In this document: positions 30,612 through 39,762 of the stretch, piece by piece
Numbering within the stretch: the first letter of the stretch is position 1
Layout: each line of letters begins with the position of its first letter
NCBI RefSeq assembly: GCF_000829445.1
Contig: NZ_JXRQ01000017.1
Location: 434,001 to 498,000, forward strand
Length of the DNA stretch: 64,000 nt
Source of the DNA: Jeotgalibacillus alimentarius
Lineage (GTDB): Bacteria > Bacillota > Bacilli > Bacillales > Jeotgalibacillaceae
Direction: 5' to 3'
Notes under the pieces: generated by a model
Databases searched by the model: none
What the model was told of the DNA's origin: nothing
The model's input: only the letters and a program-made list of their open reading frames with translations
Program-made: the position numbers and the translations under genes

Positions 30612-32144
30612 ATGGACTACGTAATAGAAATGCTCGACATCCGAAAAGAGTTTCCGGGGATAGTAGCAAATGATAATATTACGCTTCAATTGAAAAAAGG
30701 CGAAATACATGCCCTTTTAGGTGAAAATGGAGCAGGGAAATCAACATTGATGAATGTTCTGTTTGGCCTGTACCAGCCGGAAAAGGGAGAGATTAAAGTT
30801 CGTGGTGAAAAGGTGAAAATCACAAGCCCGAATGTAGCGAATGATCTCGGGATCGGGATGGTGCACCAGCACTTTATGCTTGTTGATACATTCACAGTTA
30901 CTGAAAATATTGTCCTTGGGATGGAACCGAAAAAAGGAATAAATATTGATCTGAAAAGAGCTGAACGTGAGGTACAGGAGATCTCTGACCGATACGGTTT
31001 AAAAGTAGATCCTAAAGCCAGAATTGCAGATATTTCAGTCGGCATGCAACAGCGTGTAGAGATCCTTAAAACGTTGTATCGCGGAGCAGAAATCCTGATT
31101 TTTGATGAGCCGACAGCAGTACTGACACCACAGGAAATTAAAGAACTGATTCAAATTTTCAGAACTTTAATTGCTGAAGGAAAATCTATTATCCTTATTA
31201 CCCATAAGCTGAAAGAAATCATAGAGGTATGTGATCGCGTAACGGTGATCAGAAAAGGTGTGGGAATTGATACGCTGGATGTAGAAGGAACAACACCTAC
31301 ACAGCTTGCGAGTCTGATGGTAGGAAGAGAAGTCACTTTTAAAACAGATAAAACGGATTCTAATCCAAAGCACAGCGTTCTAGAGATAACCAAGCTGAAT
31401 GTAAAAGATTCACGTGGAGTTAACGCAGTTAAGGATCTTGATCTTAGCGTGCGTGCCGGTGAAATTGTAGGTATTGCCGGGGTAGATGGGAATGGTCAGT
31501 CGGAACTGATCGAAGCGATTACAGGTCTGAGAAAAGTGACTTCCGGAAAAATCGAGCTGAACGGGAAGGATTTATCTTCATATAAAACAAGAAAAATCAC
31601 AGAAGCCGGCGTGGGTCATATCCCGCAGGACAGACACAAGCATGGTCTGGTGCTGGACTTTCCAATCGGCGATAATATGGTGCTTCAGACGTATTATCAT
31701 AAGCCGTATTCTAAATACAGTCTGCTGAACAATAAAGAAATTAATAAGCAGGCTAAAAAACTGATTCAGGAATTTGATGTCCGTACGCCATCTGAACAGA
31801 CTCCTGCACGTGCACTATCAGGCGGGAACCAGCAAAAAGCAATTATTGGTCGCGAAGTTGACAGGGATCCTGATCTTTTGATTGCAGCACAGCCGACACG
31901 CGGACTCGATGTAGGAGCAATTGAATTTATTCATAAGCGCCTGATTGAACAGCGCGATAACGGAAAGGCTGTTTTACTCGTATCATTTGAGCTTGAAGAA
32001 ATTATTAATGTGAGCGACAGGATTGCCGTTATTTATGACGGGAATATTATTGAAATTGTTGACCCGAAAACGACAACTGAGCAGGAGCTCGGATTACTGA
32101 TGGCGGGTTCAAAGAATAAGGCAGGTGAAACAGAGAATGTTTAA
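30612..32144 (+). CDS. Nucleoside-type ABC importer ATPase, tandem domains
   Basis: 510-residue protein with two fused ABC domains, as in sugar and nucleoside importers (NupO/YufO-like). The first has Walker A GENGAGKST (37-45), signature SVGMQQRVEILKTLYRG and Walker B LIFDEPTAVLTPQE. The second keeps the signature LSGGNQQKAIIGRE but lacks a Walker A lysine (GVDGNGQSELIEA) and has AQPTRGLDVGA, as is usual for these asymmetric pairs. Its end overlaps the start of the first permease gene. Confidence 0.92.
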   Translation: MDYVIEMLDIRKEFPGIVANDNITLQLKKGEIHALLGENGAGKSTLMNVLFGLYQPEKGEIKVRGEKVKITSPNVANDLGIGMVHQHFMLVDTFTVTENIVLGMEPKKGINIDLKRAEREVQEISDRYGLKVDPKARIADISVGMQQRVEILKTLYRGAEILIFDEPTAVLTPQEIKELIQIFRTLIAEGKSIILITHKLKEIIEVCDRVTVIRKGVGIDTLDVEGTTPTQLASLMVGREVTFKTDKTDSNPKHSVLEITKLNVKDSRGVNAVKDLDLSVRAGEIVGIAGVDGNGQSELIEAITGLRKVTSGKIELNGKDLSSYKTRKITEAGVGHIPQDRHKHGLVLDFPIGDNMVLQTYYHKPYSKYSLLNNKEINKQAKKLIQEFDVRTPSEQTPARALSGGNQQKAIIGREVDRDPDLLIAAQPTRGLDVGAIEFIHKRLIEQRDNGKAVLLVSFELEEIINVSDRIAVIYDGNIIEIVDPKTTTEQELGLLMAGSKNKAGETENV

Positions 32145-33189
32145 TCAATTTAGCAGATGGCAAAAAATTCTGATCCCGGTTATCTCAGTTATCCTTGGTT
32201 TAATTGTAGGAGCAATTGTCATGCTGGTATCAGGTTATAATCCGATTGAAGGATATACAGCCCTGCTGAGTGGTTCACTTGGAGAAGGGTTTTATATTGG
32301 GGAAACAGTCAGACAGATTACACCTTATATTTTCGCGGGTCTTGCAGTAGCTTTTGCTTTCCGAACAGGACTCTTTAATATCGGGGTGGAAGGACAGCTT
32401 TTAGTTGGCTGGGTAGCATCTGTCTGGGTAGGTCTTGCATTTGATCTGCCAAAAGTGATTCACCTTCCTATGGCGATTCTTGCGGGTGCGGTAGCGGGTG
32501 CACTTTGGGCATTTATACCGGGTCTGTTAAAAGCGAAGCTTCGCGTTCACGAAGTTATTGTGACAATTATGATGAACTATATTGCACTTCATCTCTGTAA
32601 CTACCTTGTTCGTTATGTCATTTCTGATGAGCAGAATACGACAGATCGCGTACCTGAATCTGCATCACTTAAGTCACCATTTTTTGAAACACTTACTGAA
32701 TTTTCCACGATGCACTATGGAATATTCCTTGCGCTTGCAGCAGCTATTATTTATTTCGTTGTACTTGAAAAAACAACAACTGGTTTTGAACTGCGCTCAG
32801 TAGGTTTTAACCAGCATGCTTCTGAATATGCAGGAATGAATGTAAACCGCAATATTATCCTTTCGATGGTCATCTCGGGCGCTTTTGCAGGTCTTGGAGG
32901 CGCTATGGAAGGCCTTGGAACATTCGGTTATGGATTCATTCACGGTGCGTTCTCCGGAGTAGGATTTGACGGGATCGCAGTAGCACTGCTCGGTGGTAAC
33001 GTAGCTTCGGGTATTATATTGGCAGCCGCACTGTTTGGTATTTTAAAACAGGGTGCATTAATTATGCCTCTGCAGTCAGGTGTTCCAACTGAACTTGTTG
33101 AGATCGTTATTGCCATTATTATTTTCTTTGTTGCATCAAGCTACATCATTGCGTATCTGTTGCAGCGTCTTAGAAAGGGGGCAAAATAA
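32137..33189 (+). CDS. Nucleoside-type ABC importer permease 1
   Basis: Membrane permease of about 350 residues with roughly nine hydrophobic segments and the family loop FRTGLFNIGVEGQLLVGWVAS, matching NupP/YufP-like proteins. I take ATG 32137, eight bases after AGGTGA, which overlaps the ATPase end by eight bases; a GTG at 32125 lies in the ribosome-binding region. Directly followed without a gap by the second permease. Confidence 0.9.
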   Translation: MFNQFSRWQKILIPVISVILGLIVGAIVMLVSGYNPIEGYTALLSGSLGEGFYIGETVRQITPYIFAGLAVAFAFRTGLFNIGVEGQLLVGWVASVWVGLAFDLPKVIHLPMAILAGAVAGALWAFIPGLLKAKLRVHEVIVTIMMNYIALHLCNYLVRYVISDEQNTTDRVPESASLKSPFFETLTEFSTMHYGIFLALAAAIIYFVVLEKTTTGFELRSVGFNQHASEYAGMNVNRNIILSMVISGAFAGLGGAMEGLGTFGYGFIHGAFSGVGFDGIAVALLGGNVASGIILAAALFGILKQGALIMPLQSGVPTELVEIVIAIIIFFVASSYIIAYLLQRLRKGAK

Positions 33190-34146
33190 ATGGATGTATT
33201 AACAGCGTTTGAGATATTAGTGAAATCCATGCTATTTGCATCAGCCCCGCTAATTTTCACAGCACTCGGCGGTGTATTTTCAGAGCGGTCTGGTGTGGTA
33301 AACATTGGACTTGAGGGTCTAATGGTCATTGGTGCCTTTGCAGCAGTTGTATTTAATATTACGTTTGCATCGGCTCTTGGAGGAGCAACGCCGTGGGTCG
33401 CGCTCCTGATTGCAATGATTATCGGCGGGTTATTTTCATTACTTCACGCAGTTGCGTCTGTCTCATTCCGTGCAGACCAGGTTGTCAGCGGGGTAGCGAT
33501 TAACTTTCTGGCGCTTGGACTCGGAGTTTATTTAATAAAGGACTGGTATGGAGCAGGGCAGACACCAAAAATTCCTGTGCCGTTTTATTATGAGAGAATA
33601 CCATTACTTTATGATATTCCAATAATCGGACCTATTCTTTTTAACAATTATCTTACATCATACCTTGCAATCTTTGTTGCAATCATTGCCTGGTTTGTTC
33701 TATTCAAAACGCCATTCGGGTTGCGCCTGCGTTCAGTAGGTGAGCACCCGATGGCTGCAGATACAATGGGGATCAACGTATTTAAAATGCGCTATATCGC
33801 AGTCGTGCTTTCAGGTGTATTTGGTGGTCTTGGCGGTGGTGTGTACGCACAGACAATTACCCAGGATTTCAGTGCAGGTACAATCACCGGGCAGGGATTC
33901 ATTGCCCTTGCAGCTGTGATTTTTGGTAAATGGCATCCGCTTGGTGCCATGGGAGCAGCATTGTTCTTCGGACTTGCTCAGTCTCTGGCGATCATCGGAT
34001 CAAGTTTTCCGTTACTTGCAGATGTGCCAAACTGGATCCTGCTGTCAGCACCATATATCCTTACAATCCTTGCACTTGCAGGATTTATCGGCCGTGCTGA
34101 CGCGCCTAAAGCTAATGGCCAGCCTTACATTAAAGGAAGCCGATAA
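33190..34146 (+). CDS. Nucleoside-type ABC importer permease 2
   Basis: 318-residue membrane permease, NupQ/YufQ-like, with the family motif FSERSGVVNIGLEGLMVIGAFAA and the GLRLRSVGEHPMAADTMGINV loop. Its ATG immediately follows the previous permease stop; GGGGG in the end of that gene serves as ribosome-binding site. A terminator closes the transporter operon. Confidence 0.9.
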   Translation: MDVLTAFEILVKSMLFASAPLIFTALGGVFSERSGVVNIGLEGLMVIGAFAAVVFNITFASALGGATPWVALLIAMIIGGLFSLLHAVASVSFRADQVVSGVAINFLALGLGVYLIKDWYGAGQTPKIPVPFYYERIPLLYDIPIIGPILFNNYLTSYLAIFVAIIAWFVLFKTPFGLRLRSVGEHPMAADTMGINVFKMRYIAVVLSGVFGGLGGGVYAQTITQDFSAGTITGQGFIALAAVIFGKWHPLGAMGAALFFGLAQSLAIIGSSFPLLADVPNWILLSAPYILTILALAGFIGRADAPKANGQPYIKGSR

Positions 34147-34154
34147 ACACAATG

Positions 34155-34184
34155 AACCGTCTGATTATGATCAGACGGTTTTTT
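34155..34184 (+). terminator. Terminator after the nucleoside transporter
   Basis: AACCGTCTGA and TCAGACGGTT form a perfect 10-bp stem with a 6-base loop and a T6 tract. Confidence 0.92.
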
Positions 34185-34201
34185 CTTGGAATGATAAATG
34201 C

Positions 34202-34231
34202 TTGTTGTAGTGGCATTAAGAAATGTATAGT
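34202..34231 (+). promoter_or_regulatory. Probable sigma-A promoter of ymfF
   Basis: TTGTTG (34202-34207), an 18-bp spacer and TATAGT (34226-34231), about 55 bp before ymfF. Confidence 0.6.
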
Positions 34232-34286
34232 GAATATAGAGTATATAAATACTAATAAAGCGATTTCACAACCGGGAGGAACATAT

Positions 34287-35567
34287 ATGCAATTAGACGA
34301 AACGAAAATCAGGCAGGATGGACTGAACATCAGAATCATTCAAACAAAAAAATTTAAAACAAACCAGTTTGTTTTAAAATTCAAGTCGCTATTATCAGAA
34401 GACAAGGTAACTGCGAGAGCACTATTGCCGTATGTGCTGCAAAGCAGTACAGAAAAGTGGCCGACGACTGCCTTGTTCAGAAGTCATCTTGACGATTTAT
34501 ACGGTGCCAGCGCATCAGTGGATGTGAATAAAAAAGGGGAGTATCATATCCTGACTTTTGCTGTTGATATTGCCAATGAAAAATATCTTCAGGATAATAC
34601 GCCTTTAACAGAACAGGCACTGAACGTATTAAATGAAATGGTATTTCATCCCTTATTAGAGGATGGGGCGTTCAGTCAAAAAGTTGTGGAATCGGAAAAG
34701 AGAACACTTAATCAAAAATTAAAAGCAGTAAAAGATGATAAAATGCGCTATGCATCTCAGCGTCTTGTTGAGGAAATGTGCAGTGGAGAGGCATACGCTC
34801 TGCATCCAAACGGAATAGAATCTGAACTTGAAAACATCACACCTGAAAAACTGATGGAAGCTTATCAGCAGATGATCTCAAGTGATGAAGTAGACTTGTA
34901 TATCGTAGGGGATATCGACAGCGGACAAATGGAGAAGCTCTGTAAAGAGAAGTTTTCCATTGCTTCTAGAGAAAATGTAAAAGCCATTCAAAAACATATC
35001 ACAATTGAAGACTCAAAAAAAATAGTTGAAAAACAGCAGATCAAACAGGGGAAGCTGAATATCGGCTACAGGTCAAATACTTTTTATGGAGATCATGATT
35101 ATCTTCCGATGGCAGTGATGAATGGGATCCTTGGCGGCTTCCCGCATTCGAAACTTTTTATGAATGTGCGGGAAAAAGAAAGCCTGGCATATTATGCAGC
35201 AAGCCGGCTTGAGAGTCATAAAGGCCTGATTGTCATTATGTCAGGTGTTGAACCGGCGAAAATTGAGCGAGCTGAAACAATTATTGAAGAACAGCTTGAA
35301 GCCATTAAAAATGGCGATATCAGTGATCAGGAATTAAGCCAGACTAAGGCAGTTATGACAAATCAGATGCTTGAAACACTTGACTCACCAAGAGGCATTA
35401 TTGAAGTGCTGTATCAGGGAGAAACTGCAGGCATTCCTGTAAACATTCAGGGCTGGTTTGATGGCATTGAACGTGTAACCAAAGAAGACGTGACAGAAGC
35501 GGCTAATAAGCTGCTTAAAGATACAACATATATCCTTACGGCAAAGGAGGTGGCTGAAAGTGCATAA
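34287..35567 (+). CDS. ymfF: M16-family peptidase-like protein YmfF, no zinc motif
   Basis: 426 residues with the M16B fold, the same length as B. subtilis YmfF. The N-terminal half has no HxxEH: the equivalent region reads LPYVLQSSTEKWP. The C-terminal half keeps the substrate-binding type region (SKLFMNVREKESLAYYAASRLESHKG). It probably pairs with YmfH, whose motif is intact, as the non-catalytic partner of a heterodimer. I choose ATG 34287 after GGGAGGA; an upstream in-frame ATG at 34152 is in the terminator hairpin of the previous operon. Confidence 0.88.
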   Translation: MQLDETKIRQDGLNIRIIQTKKFKTNQFVLKFKSLLSEDKVTARALLPYVLQSSTEKWPTTALFRSHLDDLYGASASVDVNKKGEYHILTFAVDIANEKYLQDNTPLTEQALNVLNEMVFHPLLEDGAFSQKVVESEKRTLNQKLKAVKDDKMRYASQRLVEEMCSGEAYALHPNGIESELENITPEKLMEAYQQMISSDEVDLYIVGDIDSGQMEKLCKEKFSIASRENVKAIQKHITIEDSKKIVEKQQIKQGKLNIGYRSNTFYGDHDYLPMAVMNGILGGFPHSKLFMNVREKESLAYYAASRLESHKGLIVIMSGVEPAKIERAETIIEEQLEAIKNGDISDQELSQTKAVMTNQMLETLDSPRGIIEVLYQGETAGIPVNIQGWFDGIERVTKEDVTEAANKLLKDTTYILTAKEVAESA

Positions 35568-36855
35568 AAAAGTGTTCGCTCAGCTTGACGAAGAACTATA
35601 TATTGAAAAAATGAGTAACGGGCTGCAGGTATGTATCCTGCCTAAAAAAGATTTTAATAAAACTTTCGCTACCTTTACAACAAAATACGGTTCCATTGAT
35701 AATCAGTTTATCCCGCTCGGTGAAGAAGACTATATCCGCGTGCCGGACGGTGTTGCGCATTTTCTCGAACATAAAATGTTTGAAAAGGAAGAAGGGGATG
35801 TGTTTCAGAAGTTCAGTATAAACGGAGCTTCTGCTAATGCGTTCACTTCGTTTACAAGAACTGCATACCTGTTTTCAAGCACATCCAATTTCGAAAAAAA
35901 CCTTGATGTGCTGATCGATTTTGTTCAGGCTCCTTACTTTACTGAAGAAACGGTTGAAAAAGAAAAAGGTATTATCGGTCAGGAAATTACGATGTATGAT
36001 GACAATGCTGACTGGCGGTTATATTTTGGAGCGATTGAAAATATGTTCAAACATCACCCTGTGAAAGTGGATATTGCAGGAACTGTTGAATCCATTTCAG
36101 CGATTACAAAAGACCATCTTTACCAATGTTATAACACGTTTTACCATCCTTCTAATATGATGCTCTTTATTGTTGGTGCAGTGGACCCTGAGGAGGTCAT
36201 GAACCACGTGAGAGATAATCAGTCTGCGAAGAGCTTTGAGCCAGAAGAAACAATTGATAGAAAGTTTGCTGATGAACCTGATGCTGTAAACAGGGAACAC
36301 CATGAGTTGAAAATGGATGTGCAGGTATCAAAATGTATGGTTGGTATTAAGTCTGATGCAAAAGAGATCAGTGGAAAAGAATTGCTGAAAAAAGAACTGT
36401 CAGTGAATACAGCGCTTGATATCCTGTTTGGAAAAACCTCTGAACATTACACATCGCTTTACGATGAAGGATTAATCGACGATCATTTTTCATATGATTT
36501 TACACAGGAAAATAACTTCGGTTTTGCATTAGTAGGCAGTAACACACCTGATCCTGAAAAATTATCTGCACAAATAAAAGAAATATTATTAAATGAAGTC
36601 CAGTCACCTTCTATTACAGAAGATCAGCTGCAATCAGTTAAGAAAAAGAATATTGGCGGATTCTTAAGATCCCTTAATTCACCTGAATTTATCGCCAATC
36701 AATTCACGAGATATGCATTCAATGATATGGATCTGTTTGAAGCGGTACCTGTTTTAGAAACACTGACACTTGAAGATGTGCACGAAGCATTCTCTTCACT
36801 TGTGCAGGAAGACAGAATAACAAGCTTCTATATTCTGCCAAAAGAGAATGCCTAA
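35560..36855 (+). CDS. ymfH: M16-family zinc peptidase YmfH
   Basis: 431 residues of the M16B family with intact zinc motif HFLEH (H67, E70, H71) and the downstream EKEKGIIGQEITMYDDN glutamate region. Starts with GTG 35560 inside the end of ymfF, behind AAGGAGGTGG, giving an 8-bp overlap that suggests one-to-one production with YmfF. Substrate unknown; family members process small peptides. ymfI overlaps its 3' end. Confidence 0.9.
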   Translation: MHKKVFAQLDEELYIEKMSNGLQVCILPKKDFNKTFATFTTKYGSIDNQFIPLGEEDYIRVPDGVAHFLEHKMFEKEEGDVFQKFSINGASANAFTSFTRTAYLFSSTSNFEKNLDVLIDFVQAPYFTEETVEKEKGIIGQEITMYDDNADWRLYFGAIENMFKHHPVKVDIAGTVESISAITKDHLYQCYNTFYHPSNMMLFIVGAVDPEEVMNHVRDNQSAKSFEPEETIDRKFADEPDAVNREHHELKMDVQVSKCMVGIKSDAKEISGKELLKKELSVNTALDILFGKTSEHYTSLYDEGLIDDHFSYDFTQENNFGFALVGSNTPDPEKLSAQIKEILLNEVQSPSITEDQLQSVKKKNIGGFLRSLNSPEFIANQFTRYAFNDMDLFEAVPVLETLTLEDVHEAFSSLVQEDRITSFYILPKENA

Positions 36856-37567
36856 AACTGTTCTGGTTCTTGGAAGCAGTGGGGGTATCGGCTTTGAATT
36901 AAGTAAGAAGCTTTTATTATCGGGTCATACTGTCATTGGACAATATTATCGCAACGCTGAAAACATGGAACGTTTAAAAGATTTTGCTGCAGAAGCTGAT
37001 CAGCTGATTCCACTGAGATTAAACCTGAATAACCGGAAAGAAGTCGATGAGGCAATTACCCTTTCATTGCAGCCTGATGCAGTAGTACATGCAGGAGGGC
37101 TGCATTATGAGGGATTGTTTGAAGATACACCGGATGAAATGATAGAGATGCTTTGGAACGTACACCTTTATCAGCCGGCAAGAATCCTTAAAAAGGTGAT
37201 TCCGAACATGCGCCATAAAAAAGGCGCTTCAATTGTTTTTGTCAGTTCGGTATGGGGTGAAACCGGGGCCTCATATGAAGTCATGTATTCTGCAATTAAA
37301 GGGGCGCAGATCGCTTTTGTTAAAGCGCTCGGTAAAGAGCTTGCACCAAACGGAATCAGGGTGAATGCGGTAACTCCCGGTGCCGTCAGAACTGATATGA
37401 CTGTACATTATCCACAGGAAGTGATAAGTGAAATTGAGCAGGAGATTCCTGCCGGCAGGTTTGCCGAACCGGAAGAAATAGCAGATGCGATTCTATTCCT
37501 GATGAGTGACAGCGCTTCTTACATTCATTCTCACATCTTATCAGTCAACGGCGGCTGGTACAGTTGA
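36848..37567 (+). CDS. ymfI: Short-chain dehydrogenase/reductase YmfI
   Basis: 239-residue classical SDR. The cofactor motif is LGSSGGIGFE near the N-terminus, the catalytic pair is Y147 and K151 in YSAIK, with an upstream FVSSVWG serine and the PNGIRVNAVTPGAVRTDM segment. It resembles 3-oxoacyl-ACP reductase FabG, but the substrate is not known. It overlaps ymfH by 8 bp. The stop at 37565-37567 lies four bases before the outer stem of the ymfJ leader hairpin. Confidence 0.9.
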   Translation: MPKTVLVLGSSGGIGFELSKKLLLSGHTVIGQYYRNAENMERLKDFAAEADQLIPLRLNLNNRKEVDEAITLSLQPDAVVHAGGLHYEGLFEDTPDEMIEMLWNVHLYQPARILKKVIPNMRHKKGASIVFVSSVWGETGASYEVMYSAIKGAQIAFVKALGKELAPNGIRVNAVTPGAVRTDMTVHYPQEVISEIEQEIPAGRFAEPEEIADAILFLMSDSASYIHSHILSVNGGWYS

Positions 37568-37571
37568 GAGG

Positions 37572-37644
37572 CATATTTACTCCTGAAACAGTACATACTA
37601 CTGATGAGCCCGGATGGTGCATCAGTAAAGGAGGAGTAAATATG
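37572..37644 (+). promoter_or_regulatory. Nested hairpin masking the ymfJ ribosome-binding site and start codon
   Basis: CATATTTACTCCT (37572-37584) is a perfect 13-base complement of AGGAGTAAATATG (37632-37644), which contains the ymfJ Shine-Dalgarno bases and its ATG. Inside, TACTGATG (37599-37606) pairs with CATCAGTA (37620-37627). The folded leader would block ymfJ initiation. A ribosome finishing ymfI at 37567 would cover part of the 5' arm, so coupling between ymfI translation and ymfJ start is a natural reading. The function is inferred. Confidence 0.6.
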
Positions 37645-37899
37645 TCAATTCTTGATAACTGGCAACAGTGGAAAGACTTCCTTGGGGAAAAAGTGATTAC
37701 TGCTCAAAAGACCGGTATGGAAAAGGAAAAAATGTCAGAGGTAGCATTTCAGATCGGGGATTATTTAGCTAAAAACGTGGATCCCAAAAATGAGCAGGAA
37801 AGAGTGCTTGCTGATCTTTGGAAAGCTGCAGATGAAAATGAACAGCATGTTCTTGCTAATCTGATGATCCGTTTAGCCGGCGGTTCTGTCAGTCATTAA
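37642..37899 (+). CDS. ymfJ: DUF3243 protein YmfJ
   Basis: 85 residues, the same length as B. subtilis YmfJ. Family sequence MSILDNWQQWKDFLGEKVITAQKTGMEKEKMSEVAFQIGDYLAKNVDPKNEQERVLADLWKAADENEQHVLANLMIRL; predicted largely helical. ATG 37642 follows AAAGGAGGAG; the reading frame is open back to the ymfI stop, but no other ribosome-binding site exists. Function unknown. Its start is the 3' arm of a 13-bp stem. Confidence 0.88.
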   Translation: MSILDNWQQWKDFLGEKVITAQKTGMEKEKMSEVAFQIGDYLAKNVDPKNEQERVLADLWKAADENEQHVLANLMIRLAGGSVSH

Positions 37900-37904
37900 C
37901 CTTT

Positions 37905-37940
37905 AAAATTGCCTTCCTGTCGACAAGGGAAGGCAATTTT
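37905..37940. terminator. Terminator after ymfJ
   Basis: AAAATTGCCTTCC and GGAAGGCAATTTT form a perfect 13-bp stem with a 10-base loop. The A-rich and T-rich ends could act in both directions. Confidence 0.8.
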
Positions 37941-38044
37941 CTGCTTATTTCGAAGCATTTTTTGTTTTTCCTTTTCTATTCCATGCAAATGCTTTATTAT
38001 TAACGATATAGATAGGAAAGTTTTTATATTAAGGAGCTGGCACC

Positions 38045-38845
38045 ATGGAGAAAAAGGAATGGTATCTCGAGTATGAAATTCAAAAAAACCGTCCCGGTCT
38101 GCTTGGTGATATTTCTTCCCTTTTAGGGATGCTTTCAATCAATATCGTCACGATTAATGGTGTCGATGAGGGTCGCAGAGGTATGCTGCTTCTTGCCCGG
38201 AGTGATGAACAGATTGTCAGACTTGAACTGATCCTCAGAACAATGGATACGATCCAGATGACTAAGTTAAGAGAACCGAAACTGCGTGACCGGATGGCAG
38301 TCCGTCACGGGAGATATATACAAAGAGATGCGGATGACAAAAAAACGTTCAGGTTTATCCGTGATGAACTCGGCCTGCTGGTTGATTTTATGGCGGAGTT
38401 ATACAAACAGGATGGCCATAAATTAATTGGGATCCGCGGTCTGCCAAGAGTTGGAAAAACAGAATCCATTGTAGCAGCAAGTGTATGTGCAAATAAAAAA
38501 TGGCTGTTTGTTTCCTCTACATTATTAAAACAGACTGTGCGTGATAAATTAATTGAAGATGAATACAATGAAAATAATTTGTTTATTATCGATGGGGTTG
38601 TATCGACCAGACGTGCATCAGAAAAACACTGGCAATTAGTCCGGGAAATTATGCGGATGCCATCAATAAAAGTAATTGAACACCCTGATATATTTGTTGA
38701 GAACAGTGAATATACAATTGAGGACTTCGATTACATTATAGAGCTGAGACATGATCCGGATGAAGAAATTACATATGAATTAATGCACAAGAATACGATG
38801 TTCAGCGGATCTGATTTTGGTGATTTTGGGGAATTTGAATTTTAA
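38045..38845 (+). CDS. ymfK: YmfK family protein (DUF3388): ACT-like plus P-loop
   Basis: 266 residues, unknown function. The N-terminal 75 residues look like an ACT domain (WYLEYEIQKNRPGLLGDISSLLGMLSINIVTINGVDEGRRGMLLL). A P-loop follows, GLPRVGKTE (132-140), with a possible Walker B strand NNLFIIDGVVST, so it may be a small-molecule-sensing NTPase. AAGGAG precedes ATG 38045. Position between ymfJ and rodZ is conserved in Bacillales. Confidence 0.85.
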   Translation: MEKKEWYLEYEIQKNRPGLLGDISSLLGMLSINIVTINGVDEGRRGMLLLARSDEQIVRLELILRTMDTIQMTKLREPKLRDRMAVRHGRYIQRDADDKKTFRFIRDELGLLVDFMAELYKQDGHKLIGIRGLPRVGKTESIVAASVCANKKWLFVSSTLLKQTVRDKLIEDEYNENNLFIIDGVVSTRRASEKHWQLVREIMRMPSIKVIEHPDIFVENSEYTIEDFDYIIELRHDPDEEITYELMHKNTMFSGSDFGDFGEFEF

Positions 38846-38864
38846 GTATTGGCAGGTGTAAACA

Positions 38865-39758
38865 TTGACAGAACTAGGAAGCCGTCTCAAAGAAGCGAGA
38901 GAGTCAAAAGAGTACTCTTTAGAAGAGCTTCAAGGCTTAACAAAAATACAAAAAAGATATCTCCAGGGAATCGAAGAAGGAGATTATTCAATGATGCCTG
39001 GAGCATTTTATGTCAGGGCTTTTATTAAGCAGTATGCTGAAGCTGTCGGTCTTAATGCAGAAGAACTATTTGAGACCTATTCAAAAGACATTCCATCTAA
39101 CCATGATGACAATGTTCCATCACAGCTTTCGAGAGTCAAAACGAGAGGTCCCAGCAAAAAATCTTCAGCTGCTTTCAGGTTTATACCAACAGCAGTCATG
39201 ACGATCTTTGTAATCGGAATATTTGTGCTGGCATATTATCTTGTTCAGACATTTATGGCATCAGATGCACAGGAGCCTGCTGAAAACGAAGAAGTACAGC
39301 AGGAAGAACCGGTTACTCTCGATCAGCCTGAAGACACTACTGAAGACAGTACTGGCTATGAGGAAAACAGTCCTGAAAGTGATAGTGAAGACCCGGCAGA
39401 AGAATCTGATGAAGCTGAACAGCCTCCGGAAGAGCCTGAAACGCCTTCCCTGACAATTGAAAACACAGGTACAGAAGGTGAGACGACTAATTATCAGGTC
39501 ACTGCTTCTGAAGAATTAACAGTGACAATTAATACGAATACAACCTGGTTAGGTATTACAGATCAGTCAGGCGCACAGCTTGTAGGAGAAGAAATTTCCG
39601 GTACGTACACATTTGATGCAGCTGAACTTGACTGGTTCAGAGTGAGAATCGGCAGTGTCCCGGGTACAACTGTGGAAATTAACGGTGAACAAGTTGAGTT
39701 CGGTTTAACTGATGTGACGCCTCAGAATATGATATTTCAGGTCCAAAACCCTTCATAA
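38865..39758 (+). CDS. rodZ: Cell-shape protein RodZ (YmfM)
   Basis: 297-residue bitopic membrane protein that links MreB filaments to the wall machinery. An N-terminal Xre-type HTH (GSRLKEARESKEYSLEELQGLTKIQKRYLQGIEEGDYSMMPGAFYVRAFIKQYAEAVGL), a single membrane helix at about 105-131, a long acidic Glu/Ser/Pro/Asp linker (about 135-205), and an extracytoplasmic DUF4115 domain. Starts with TTG 38865 behind GGCAGGTG. A terminator separates it from pgsA. Confidence 0.92.
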   Translation: MTELGSRLKEARESKEYSLEELQGLTKIQKRYLQGIEEGDYSMMPGAFYVRAFIKQYAEAVGLNAEELFETYSKDIPSNHDDNVPSQLSRVKTRGPSKKSSAAFRFIPTAVMTIFVIGIFVLAYYLVQTFMASDAQEPAENEEVQQEEPVTLDQPEDTTEDSTGYEENSPESDSEDPAEESDEAEQPPEEPETPSLTIENTGTEGETTNYQVTASEELTVTINTNTTWLGITDQSGAQLVGEEISGTYTFDAAELDWFRVRIGSVPGTTVEINGEQVEFGLTDVTPQNMIFQVQNPS

Positions 39759-39762
39759 TTAA

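Noticed and set aside
31440-31560. Loss of function in the ABC ATPase second domain (no Walker A lysine)
   Set aside because: An altered second nucleotide site is normal in sugar/nucleoside importer ATPases with fused domains, so it is not evidence of a defective gene.
34152-34286. N-terminal extension of ymfF from ATG 34152
   Set aside because: The first codons are in the terminator hairpin of the preceding transporter operon and upstream of the predicted ymfF promoter.
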